DNA of 10,910 nucleotides from Pseudomonadota bacterium (lineage in GTDB: Bacteria > Bdellovibrionota_B > Oligoflexia > Oligoflexales > JAPPIL01), in NCBI GenBank assembly GCA_028877195.1, contig JAPPIL010000048.1:1-10910 (forward strand), given 5' to 3'. This document shows positions 1 to 6,414 of the stretch, piece by piece (position 1 is the stretch's first letter; the number at the start of each line of letters is the position of its first letter). Below the pieces are notes generated by a model, which saw only the letters and a list, made by a program, of their open reading frames with translations, did no database searches and was not told the DNA's origin. Position numbers and translations under genes: made by a program.

Positions 1-16
1 CCCCCCCCCCCCCCCC
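1..16. other. Poly-C contig end, probably artefactual
   Basis: The window opens with 16 consecutive C residues and then switches abruptly to ordinary mixed sequence. A matching run of 16 G sits near the other end, so both ends read poly-G outward. I infer a sequencing or assembly artefact (dark-cycle poly-G calls in two-colour chemistry, or homopolymer tailing) rather than genomic DNA. Bases 17-164 after it hold no gene, only a possible promoter. Confidence 0.75.
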
Positions 17-85
17 ATACAAACAAAAATAGGCATTACTTATGCAACAAAGCCGAGGCAACAGCACACGCCTCCCATATTCATG

Positions 86-114
86 TTCTCCAGATGGTTG
101 CTTTAAGCTACAAT
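86..114 (+). promoter_or_regulatory. Possible promoter of the AAA+ ATPase gene
   Basis: TACAAT at 109-114 matches the -10 consensus at five of six positions. It lies about 50 bases before the preferred ATG at 165, which leaves a normal leader. The -35 position (86-91, TTCTCC) is a poor match, so the call rests on the -10 alone. Transcription would start near 121, just past the alternative TTG start at 120, which argues against that longer reading. Confidence 0.35.
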
Positions 115-164
115 AAACATTGAAAACGTGGCATAGCATGCCACATATTCAGGGTTTATTGATA

Positions 165-1334
165 ATGATAGCCAGACGTTTACATTCACAACTCATTGAT
201 TTGTTAGGAGAATATCCAATTGTTGTCTTGTTAGGGGCGAGTCAAGTTGGCAAAACAACATTGGCGCGTTCAATTTTATCTGAACGCGATGGCATCTACT
301 TGGATTTGGAATTGGCTAGTGCGAGATCAAAGCTTGACGATCCCGAAAACTATCTTGCGGCCTTCGGGCAGCAGTTGGTGGTGCTAGACGAGATTCAACG
401 CCAGCCTGAATTATTCCAAATTTTACGGGGTCTGGTAGATAACGATCCGCAACGAACAGGAAGGTTTTTGGTACTGGGTTCAGCAGGGGTAGACTTGTTG
501 CGACAATCTGGAGAGAGTCTAGCGGGACGTATTGCCTATCTTGAATTATCCCCGTTTGATGCCACTGAAGTTACTGACCACGAATGCTTGTGGTTGCGAG
601 GTGGGTTTCCTAAAAGTTTTTTAGCTTCAAGCGATCGTCATAGCAGCCGATGGCGCAAGAATTTTATTAGCACCTACCTTGAGCGCGATATTCCACAACT
701 AGGCCCGCGTATTCCTACCGAGACATTACGCAGGTTTTGGACAATGTTGGCACACACGCAGGGAGGGGTGTTGAATGCAGCCATGCTCGCACGTAGTCTC
801 GGAGTGAGTGGCAAGACCATCAGCCGCTATATCGATTTGCTGCATGACCTTCTGCTGATACGTAAACTTGAGCCATGGCGTGCCAATGTGGGCAAGCGAC
901 TGACAAAAGCGCCCAAAGTTTACGTGCGTGATAGCGGTGTTGTGCACTCACTGCTAGACCTGCATGACCGCAACAGTTTGCTAGGACATCCCGTCATGGG
1001 AACAAGCTGGGAAGGTTTTGTAATTGAAAATATATTAGCACTTGCATCTCATAATAGCAGAGCGTGTTTCTATCGCAGCGTTAGTGGAGCAGAGATCGAC
1101 CTCGTGTTGACTCTTTCTGGCTTAAAACCTTGGGCGATTGAAATTAAGCGCAGTTTGGCTGCCAAACCCAGTAAAGGTTTTCACTATGCTTGTGAAGATG
1201 TTCAGCCAGCGGCTAAAATTGTCGTCTACCCTGGAGAAGAAAGCTTTCCGTCTCGCCATGCCACAGAAGTTATCAGCCTAAAAGAGCTATTGGCACGCAT
1301 CGCTTCTCATCTAGGACGACCCAGCGATTTCTGA
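165..1334 (+). CDS. AAA+ ATPase with DUF4143 / PD-(D/E)xK-like C-terminal domain
   Basis: This is a 389-residue protein of the widespread AAA_14/DUF4143 family, cytosolic P-loop ATPases of unproven role that are common in accessory regions. Visible features: Walker A GASQVGKTT at 24-32; Walker B LVVLDEIQ at about 71-78; the sensor-like GSAGVDLL and SLAGR-LELSPF stretch typical of the family; a winged-helix-like middle (GGVLNAAMLARSLGVSGKTI); then the DUF4143 C-terminus with WEGFVIE near 282, AEID near 309 and AIEIK near 324. The spacing of E, D and ExK resembles a PD-(D/E)xK nuclease fold. ATG 165 is preferred because AGGG lies 10 bases upstream and family members start just before the IARRLHSQL-like segment. 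In-frame starts at TTG 120 and ATG 138 have weaker support. The gene is the only one on the + strand, converges on paralogue A with a 28-bp gap, and looks intact. DNA binding or cleavage is inference only. Confidence 0.9.
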   Translation: MIARRLHSQLIDLLGEYPIVVLLGASQVGKTTLARSILSERDGIYLDLELASARSKLDDPENYLAAFGQQLVVLDEIQRQPELFQILRGLVDNDPQRTGRFLVLGSAGVDLLRQSGESLAGRIAYLELSPFDATEVTDHECLWLRGGFPKSFLASSDRHSSRWRKNFISTYLERDIPQLGPRIPTETLRRFWTMLAHTQGGVLNAAMLARSLGVSGKTISRYIDLLHDLLLIRKLEPWRANVGKRLTKAPKVYVRDSGVVHSLLDLHDRNSLLGHPVMGTSWEGFVIENILALASHNSRACFYRSVSGAEIDLVLTLSGLKPWAIEIKRSLAAKPSKGFHYACEDVQPAAKIVVYPGEESFPSRHATEVISLKELLARIASHLGRPSDF

Positions 1335-1362
1335 TTTCTGTGGGTATCTTTTAAGGCAGACA

Positions 1363-2541
1363 TCAGAGACAACTTGCGAGAGTATAACCTAACTGGCTGC
1401 TACCATCCTTTTCTATCACATCCGCCTTTAGGACACCGCTGCTGACGTAAAGACCGATTGCTTTTGTATCAGCACCGACAACTTCTGTCCTACCGTTAAC
1501 TCCAAAGATGAAGATGCTTCTAAAATGTTCGTGTGCGTTGTAGCTGCAAGATACTGACCCTCGCTGCATGCAGGCAACAACATCAGGACTAGCAATCCCG
1601 CCAAACGCCACGCTGTAGTAGTATCTGCTGCCTGGCTGCCTATCATCAAGCGTATAGCGAAACGAGTGGCTGGCTGCATAGCTCTCACCATTGATTGTAA
1701 TGGGACTACTCAACTGGGTGAATGAACCTTTCGCATTTCGGGAAACAATGCCTTTACAGTGCCTGTTAAAGTAGTTGGTAAGCTCATCTGTCAGCTCTAA
1801 AACAGGCTGATCGCTCGATGCACCACCACTAGTCTCTGCTGCTGATGCATTTGTTGCATCGGCATTTGTCGTATTTGGTAGCTGGTTATAGATGCCTTGT
1901 AGAGTAATTGGGTAACTACCATGCTGGTTGCCTATATTATCTCCGATTAAAACATTTGCTTGCAGAATCCCTGCATCTTGAGCATCAGGTTGAAGGTAAG
2001 CAAACCAACGCACCTTGCCATTCTTGCCTTGGATATTAGCGAAAGAGCAGAAGATAGGCTGCGCCCCGCCATACCCCATACAACTAATCTCGCCATAGCC
2101 ATTTTGACCAAAGTCGGCTGCAAACTTCGACTGTGGATCAGCTACCGTTGACCCACGGCTAAAGGTGATATGCGGATGCCTGTCTTGGGAGACATCAACA
2201 CTCAAAATCAAACGTCGGCACTTTGCTTCAATGTCAGCCATCGTCGTTTTAAGATTGTCTTCTGTGCGTCCCATTACCGCATCGCCAGAGAAGCCGTAAC
2301 CTCCCCTATCTATGCGTTTAGCCTGCTCCAGCATCAATTCGCCGTTAGAACCGTTGAGATGATGAGATGAGTCAGCAGTTGCACCTGTATTGCTACAGTT
2401 TGCGCCGATATGGTTGACCGCAACCTTCAAAAAATCATCAACGCCTTGATATGTGAATGCGGCACTCTCTTCCTCACCAGCCATTCGGCATGATAAACAT
2501 ACCACCGCCAGAGCTACCACATACACTTTGCTACCGAGCAT
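1363..2541 (-). CDS. Exported cysteine-containing protein, paralogue A (unknown function)
   Basis: I do not recognise this 392-residue protein. It starts with a short positive and hydrophobic segment ending at Cys18 (VVCLSC-R), which suits a lipoprotein signal, although Leu at -2 and Cys at -3 are atypical for a lipobox. The N-terminal module (about 35-220) is clearly homologous to the protein at 6415-7632. Shared features are DD-x-LK-(V/I)-AVN-x-IG, a Cys near 49, NGEL, FSGD, AKCRRL-x-LSVD near 106-116, and two further Cys near 154 and 165 (F-C-S-F-A-N-I). A low-complexity Asn/Ala/Ser linker ending TSGG follows. The C-terminal half looks like a diverged second copy of part of the module: a Cys near 262, then CM-x-RG-x-C-S, then SGVLKADV mirroring AGILQANV. 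An excellent AAGGAG (2548-2553) lies 6 bases before ATG 2541. It follows nth in the same direction after 128 bp. An envelope or surface location is inferred. Confidence 0.8.
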   Translation of the reverse strand: MLGSKVYVVALAVVCLSCRMAGEEESAAFTYQGVDDFLKVAVNHIGANCSNTGATADSSHHLNGSNGELMLEQAKRIDRGGYGFSGDAVMGRTEDNLKTTMADIEAKCRRLILSVDVSQDRHPHITFSRGSTVADPQSKFAADFGQNGYGEISCMGYGGAQPIFCSFANIQGKNGKVRWFAYLQPDAQDAGILQANVLIGDNIGNQHGSYPITLQGIYNQLPNTTNADATNASAAETSGGASSDQPVLELTDELTNYFNRHCKGIVSRNAKGSFTQLSSPITINGESYAASHSFRYTLDDRQPGSRYYYSVAFGGIASPDVVACMQRGSVSCSYNAHEHFRSIFIFGVNGRTEVVGADTKAIGLYVSSGVLKADVIEKDGSSQLGYTLASCL

Positions 2542-2582
2542 ATTTTTCTCCTTGGCATTTGCCTACGGGCAACACCACACCT

Positions 2583-2596
2583 CTCGGTTTTTTTTT
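2583..2596 (-). repeat. A9-CCGAG element upstream of paralogue A
   Basis: On the minus strand this reads nine A followed by CCGAG, 41 bases upstream of the start of paralogue A. The identical 14-mer occurs once more in the window, upstream of paralogue B (7700-7713, same orientation). With the candidate -10 of paralogue A at 2600-2605, the predicted transcription start falls inside the A tract. It could be a shared control element or a transcript-slippage tract. Its function is not shown by sequence. Confidence 0.5.
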
Positions 2597-2599
2597 GCG

Positions 2600-2629
2600 A
2601 TTCTTTAGGAATTTTTGCTAAATTGCCAA
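2600..2629 (-). promoter_or_regulatory. Candidate sigma70-type promoter of paralogue A
   Basis: On the minus strand TTGGCA (2624-2629, five of six matches to TTGACA) is followed after 18 bases by AAGAAT (2600-2605, four of six matches to TATAAT). Transcription would begin in the A9 tract at 2588-2596, giving a leader of about 50 bases that contains the strong AAGGAG ribosome site at 2548-2553. This gives paralogue A its own promoter separate from the nth operon. Confidence 0.4.
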
Positions 2630-2634
2630 CAAAT

Positions 2635-2667
2635 GCGAAGACTGCTCAAGCATATGTTTATCTTCGC
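2635..2667 (-). terminator. Inverted repeat after nth, possible weak terminator
   Basis: A perfect 7-bp inverted repeat, GCGAAGA (2635-2641) and TCTTCGC (2661-2667), with a 19-base loop, begins two bases after the nth stop codon. Position and symmetry suit a transcript end for the operon. The stem is short, the loop is large and no U tract follows on the minus strand, so a factor-independent terminator is uncertain. Confidence 0.3.
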
Positions 2668-2669
2668 CT

Positions 2670-3299
2670 TCAAGCATCCCGACTCCCGCAAACAAAAAAA
2701 GAGCACAGGTCTTGCACTGGACAGCGATGGCAATGTGGTTTGCGAGCAAGACAAGTGTAACGCCCGTGGGCGATGAATAGATGGTGTGCCGCAGGCAAGT
2801 AGCGGCGGTCGATGACGGTTAGTAGTTCCCGTTCTGCCTGTAGCGGAGTGTTTGCCTGATGTAGTTGCAGGCGTTTGGTAGTTCGGAAGACATGGGTATC
2901 CACTGCTAAAGTCGGTTGTTGAAAAATTTCGCCAAGTATGACGTTAGCGGTTTTTCTTCCCACTCCTGCCAATGCCTCAAGTTTCTCACGTTCTGCGGGT
3001 AGTTGTCCTTGATAGTTATCGACGAGTGTTTGAGTGGTGCTGATGATGTTTTTCGCTTTCGTTGGTGCGAGACCGATTTGGCGAATGTTTTGTAGCAAGC
3101 CCTCATAGCCCCAATCCAACACTGTCGTTGGCTGTAGTCCTGCTTGGAAATGTTTTTTCATACAACGATTGACCATCTTGTCGGTTGCTTGTGCCGAGAG
3201 AATTACAGCCACTAGCAATTGATAAGGGGTTTCGTAATAAAGTTCACAGGCGGCGTTGGGGTAAGCTTGGCGTAGACGCGCGATGATTTTGGCAACCAT
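2670..3299 (-). CDS. nth: Endonuclease III (DNA glycosylase/AP lyase)
   Basis: This base-excision repair enzyme removes oxidised pyrimidines from DNA and nicks the abasic site by beta-elimination, in the cytosol. The 209-residue length is normal for the family. The helix-hairpin-helix LEALAGVGRKTANVIL lies at about 107-122 and contains the catalytic Lys116. The catalytic Asp134 is in AVDTHVFR. Four cysteines for the [4Fe-4S] cluster are spaced C-x6-C-x2-C-x5-C at 183, 190, 193 and 199, exactly the family pattern. The N-terminal YQLLVAVILSAQATDK is also typical. The start codon shares one base with the aroC stop (TAATG) and has no Shine-Dalgarno sequence of its own, so translation probably depends on coupling to aroC. 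It is the last gene of the compact operon. Confidence 0.97.
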   Translation of the reverse strand: MVAKIIARLRQAYPNAACELYYETPYQLLVAVILSAQATDKMVNRCMKKHFQAGLQPTTVLDWGYEGLLQNIRQIGLAPTKAKNIISTTQTLVDNYQGQLPAEREKLEALAGVGRKTANVILGEIFQQPTLAVDTHVFRTTKRLQLHQANTPLQAERELLTVIDRRYLPAAHHLFIAHGRYTCLARKPHCHRCPVQDLCSFFVCGSRDA

Positions 3300-4390
3300 T
3301 AGTTGGCTAGTTGTCTTGTTTTATGCTGTAGTAGTAGGTCAACGATTACTAACGTCGCCATCGCTTCCGCAACCACCACTGCTCGCGGCAAAACGCAAGG
3401 GTCATGTCTGCCCTTGGGGGTGTATTTTACTGGCTTGCGGTCGGTGGTGATAGTTGTCTGTTCTTTGAACACCGTTGAAACTGGCTTACAAGCAATCCGC
3501 ATAAAAATTTCCTCGCCGTTAGAGATACCACCCTGCACGCCCCCAGAGTTGTTGGAGGTGGTGATGACCTTGCCATTTTGCGAGCGGTAGGGGTCGTTAT
3601 GCTGTGAGCCTGACATTTTTGTGCCTGCAAAACCAGAGCCGATCTCAAAACCTTTGGTCGCAGGAATACTCAACATCGCATGTGCTAATTTGGCTTCTAA
3701 TTTGTCGAAGACAGGTTCACCCAAACCCGCGGGGCAATTGCGAATAGATACGGCTAGGCAACCACCGACGGTATCACCTGTGTCTTTTGCGGTGGTGATT
3801 AGCTCCTGCATTTCTATTGCTAAACTATCGTCAGGGCAACGGATTGAGTTGGCTTCAATGTCAGCAGGGGTAATTTTACGACGCTGTTCAGCTGTGAAGT
3901 TGCATTGCAAATCACTGACACTATCGACCCAAGCAATTATCTCTAGCGCAGGTGCGATTGTTGCGATTACCCGCTCGGCGATTGCGGCTGCGGCAACCCT
4001 GCTGACTGTTTCTCTAGCACTAGCGCGACCGCCACCACTGCTAGGCTTGAGGCCGTATTTAGCAAGATAACTGTAATCAGCATGCGATGGACGTAGAATA
4101 TCGTTGCGGTAATCGGATGGGCGTTGATCGCAATTGCGTACCGCCAGCATTATCGGTGTGCCAAGCGTTATACCATCTTCAATGCCTGCATAGCATGCAA
4201 CCTTGTCTGCTTCTTGGCGCGTGGAAGTCAAGGCACTTTGCCCAGGACGGCGACGATCAAGCCAATGTTGAACACGAGCCCAGTCTATTTTGATATTCGG
4301 GGGGCAACCGTCGATAACTACACCAACCGACTTGCCATGCGATTCGCCAAAGGTGCTGATACGGAAGATGTCGCCGAATTGACTGCTCAT
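3299..4390 (-). CDS. aroC: Chorismate synthase
   Basis: This enzyme catalyses the last step of the shikimate pathway, converting 5-enolpyruvylshikimate-3-phosphate to chorismate with reduced FMN, in the cytosol. The 363-residue length is normal. All three family signatures are present: STFGESHG at 12-19 with the conserved His18, GGGRASARET in the middle, and RHDPCVLPRAV beginning near 328. The second catalytic-site His is His103 in RPSHADYSY. The start is fixed by the conserved family N-terminus (MSSQFG). It is odd in that AGGAG touches the ATG with no spacer, and the preceding TAG stop of the BamB-like gene lies in the same frame two codons earlier, so initiation probably depends on ribosomes finishing the upstream gene. 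Its stop overlaps the nth start by one base. Confidence 0.98.
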   Translation of the reverse strand: MSSQFGDIFRISTFGESHGKSVGVVIDGCPPNIKIDWARVQHWLDRRRPGQSALTSTRQEADKVACYAGIEDGITLGTPIMLAVRNCDQRPSDYRNDILRPSHADYSYLAKYGLKPSSGGGRASARETVSRVAAAAIAERVIATIAPALEIIAWVDSVSDLQCNFTAEQRRKITPADIEANSIRCPDDSLAIEMQELITTAKDTGDTVGGCLAVSIRNCPAGLGEPVFDKLEAKLAHAMLSIPATKGFEIGSGFAGTKMSGSQHNDPYRSQNGKVITTSNNSGGVQGGISNGEEIFMRIACKPVSTVFKEQTTITTDRKPVKYTPKGRHDPCVLPRAVVVAEAMATLVIVDLLLQHKTRQLAN

Positions 4391-4393
4391 CTC

Positions 4394-5539
4394 CTACAAT
4401 AAAAAACCATAGATATTATGGTAGCCTGTCGCAAAAAAAATCATATTCCGATAGATGCGTGCTGGAACAGATATGCTTGTGCCTAAATTATATTGCCAAA
4501 CCGTTTCACCAACGAGTGGCAGTAATCGCATGATGTTGCCCGTCGCACCAGTTAGGTAAAGTTGTTTGTCATGCATCATGATTGTCGTTATGTCCCAACC
4601 GAGAACCTTATGCCATTTCTTTTCGCCCGTGTGCACATCAAGTGCTAGCAGTTCACCGCCGCCGAGACCAATATGGCAGGTGTCTTGCTCACAGTGCGAA
4701 GTGGTTATCGCAGGAAACTTCTGCTGCCACAGCAAACTGTTGGTCTGTAAATCAATGTTGCCAATCATCCCGTTAGCAGCAGTGAAGAATAGACGCGTTG
4801 GCAAGTTGTGTCGCAACGAGTGCAGGTAAAGTTGTCCGATGATACTGCGAAGTTCGCCTTTTTTTGTCGTTTGAACGAAATCATAGCTGTGCAGCAATGT
4901 GCCTTTGTCGAGGTCAAGCACCCGAATTTTGCCGTTGGCATCGCCGCTGTAGACTTTTGTTGTCGTAGTATTGTCGCCAGCGATAAGCGGTGGTGCGCCG
5001 CCAAGAATGTTTACTTCGGCTGTGTTGCTGATGTCCTGTAGCCACTTGGTTTTGCCATCGGTAGTTGCTAAAGCATACAGGTGTTTGCCTGCAGTGTTGA
5101 CCAACAAAGTGCTGGCGGCAATTACTAGTGGTTTATTCGCTTGCCCGTGGAGTTGAACTTTCCAGATGAGTTTGCCGTTCGCGAGGCTGACTTTTTTTAT
5201 TTCACCTGATTGTAGTGCGAAGTAGACATGTTTGCCATCTATCTTGGGGGGGGCAACAAGCGGGTATTTGTTTGGCAATGCCCAGATAGTTTCAGCGTCA
5301 AAATTTTTTGCGACCAGCCAGTTGTTTGTTCCCGCCCCGATTATCAAGCCTTGCGCAAAGGCAACACCAGCTGGGTTGTAGGTCATGCGCGGCTGATTCA
5401 AGTCATTGCGCATGCTGATATGCATGGCTGGGGTCGGGGAAAGATCGCGGTGTAAATCACGTCGATCATGCACCGCACCAGTCGCTAATGCCGTCAACGA
5501 GGCACAAGCAACAAGACCAAGCACCCACGCTTTACGCAT
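4394..5539 (-). CDS. bamB: BamB-like beta-propeller, outer-membrane assembly lipoprotein
   Basis: This 381-residue exported protein is built of PQQ-type propeller repeats, as in BamB, the lipoprotein scaffold that works with BamA to insert outer-membrane beta-barrels. Repeats show the W-containing strand and G-(K/E)-x-x-W pattern: AETIWALP near 82, NGKLIWKV near 121, DGKTKWLQ near 161, TNSLLWQQ near 266, TGEKKWHK near 304 and GETVWQYN near 344. The N-terminus has LVAC (9-12), a good lipobox but very close to the N-terminus. A signal-peptidase I site after ATGA (about residue 22) is the alternative. Cys283 and Cys288 could form a disulfide. The start overlaps the TPR gene stop by 8 bases (ATGCGTAA) and lacks a clear ribosome site. 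Adjacency to a YfgM-like gene supports BamB, but general PQQ-propeller proteins look similar. Confidence 0.85.
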   Translation of the reverse strand: MRKAWVLGLVACASLTALATGAVHDRRDLHRDLSPTPAMHISMRNDLNQPRMTYNPAGVAFAQGLIIGAGTNNWLVAKNFDAETIWALPNKYPLVAPPKIDGKHVYFALQSGEIKKVSLANGKLIWKVQLHGQANKPLVIAASTLLVNTAGKHLYALATTDGKTKWLQDISNTAEVNILGGAPPLIAGDNTTTTKVYSGDANGKIRVLDLDKGTLLHSYDFVQTTKKGELRSIIGQLYLHSLRHNLPTRLFFTAANGMIGNIDLQTNSLLWQQKFPAITTSHCEQDTCHIGLGGGELLALDVHTGEKKWHKVLGWDITTIMMHDKQLYLTGATGNIMRLLPLVGETVWQYNLGTSISVPARIYRNMIFFATGYHNIYGFLL

Positions 5540-6323
5540 CGCTGATCGCCATCATTATCGTCCTTGCCCTGCTTGCTTCGGGGGCATCAGCAAAGTCAGC
5601 GATAATTTGCTCATAGACCGCTGCCGCCTGTTTGCTCTGGTCTTTTGCTAGCAGTATCCTTGCCTTGATTAGCAACAAGCTGGGGCGATACTCATCGCTG
5701 ATAGTAGCGTAAGCCTTGTCAACTTCAGCCAAAGCCGCATCCAAATCACCGCTCTCTTCCAAGACCTTGATGTAAAGGATGCGACCTTGGGTCTGATGAA
5801 ACTGTTGCCCAGTCGTGTGCTGGAGTATGGTTGTTAGGATTGCCTTCGCATCATCGTAGCGCTGGGATTGAAGAGCGATACCCACCGCCTGCATGCCCGC
5901 CGCCCAGCCTTCCGCATGCTGTTGATGTTGTTGGAAAAAATCATGGTAGCGGGTGTAAGACTGCTCTTCTTGAGTGGTTTTGAGCTGTTCAAGTTGCTTG
6001 CGTAAATCTTCGGCGCTGTTCTTGTCGTCCTCCTTATCGGATTTAGTAAGGGTGTCGATGCGTGTTTGCATGTCTTTGAGTTGTTGCGACAAGTCAATAT
6101 CAGCCTGCTGATTCTGATTATCGATGCTGGCGAGTAGGTCGAGGCGGTTTGATTTTTGCTTGTCCATGTATAGCTGCACGACAAGCACAGCGATGATAAG
6201 TATAACCGTTGGCACGACAACCATCGCAATACGCACAAAGTTGCGCTGACACCAGTCGCCAAAGCGTATGGCTGTGCGCTGAAAGATGTCTGAACCAGTA
6301 AGTTGTTTTTTAGATAGACCCAT
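5532..6323 (-). CDS. YfgM-like membrane-anchored TPR protein
   Basis: This 263-residue inner-membrane protein has a short cytoplasmic N-terminus, one membrane segment at about 31-52 (VVVPTVILIIAVLVVQLY), a charged Gln/Lys/Asp-rich coiled-coil stretch at about 60-125, and a TPR-type helical domain at about 130-260 (AGMQAVGIALQSQRYDDAKA, SGDLDAALAEVDKA, AKDQSKQAAAVYEQII). The order membrane anchor then TPR, with a BamB-like gene directly downstream, matches YfgM, a partner of the SecYEG translocon and periplasmic chaperones. The coiled-coil insert makes it longer than E. coli YfgM (about 206). The frame stays open to a TTG at 6467, but those 48 extra codons overlap paralogue B, look unlike the family and contain the promoter, so ATG 6323 is chosen. 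It has no Shine-Dalgarno sequence. Annotation as a generic TPR protein is the fallback. Confidence 0.8.
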   Translation of the reverse strand: MGLSKKQLTGSDIFQRTAIRFGDWCQRNFVRIAMVVVPTVILIIAVLVVQLYMDKQKSNRLDLLASIDNQNQQADIDLSQQLKDMQTRIDTLTKSDKEDDKNSAEDLRKQLEQLKTTQEEQSYTRYHDFFQQHQQHAEGWAAGMQAVGIALQSQRYDDAKAILTTILQHTTGQQFHQTQGRILYIKVLEESGDLDAALAEVDKAYATISDEYRPSLLLIKARILLAKDQSKQAAAVYEQIIADFADAPEASRARTIMMAISDA

Positions 6324-6335
6324 AAGACCGACGCT

Positions 6336-6364
6336 ATGATACTCGCCTCGACCTTTTACGCCAA
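6336..6364 (-). promoter_or_regulatory. Promoter of the yfgM-like/bamB/aroC/nth operon
   Basis: On the minus strand TTGGCG (6359-6364, four of six) is followed by a 17-base spacer and TATCAT (6336-6341, five of six). Only 12 bases separate the -10 from ATG 6323, so transcription starting about 7 bases downstream would leave a leader of roughly 5 bases. This fits the absence of a ribosome-binding site there and supports ATG 6323 as the start. Confidence 0.5.
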
Positions 6365-6414
6365 GTGGTTTTTGTCTGTATGCGAGGAGGGGAAAGCTGG
6401 CAACAACACCATCT

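Noticed and set aside
120..164. Earlier starts (TTG 120, ATG 138) for the AAA+ protein
   Set aside because: No ribosome site precedes them, and the predicted transcription start lies near 121. ATG 165 fits the family N-terminus.
1327..1340. Tandem ATTTCTG repeat spanning the ATPase stop codon
   Set aside because: Two 7-base copies only; too short to distinguish from chance and not associated with another element.
2588..2596. T9 run on the + strand as a terminator tail
   Set aside because: No complementary stem precedes it and no + strand gene ends nearby. The same holds for the T9 at 7705-7713.
3621..4070. 149-codon open frame on the + strand inside aroC
   Set aside because: It is antisense to a confidently identified conserved gene and its low-complexity Ala/Ser/Pro product is typical of a shadow frame.
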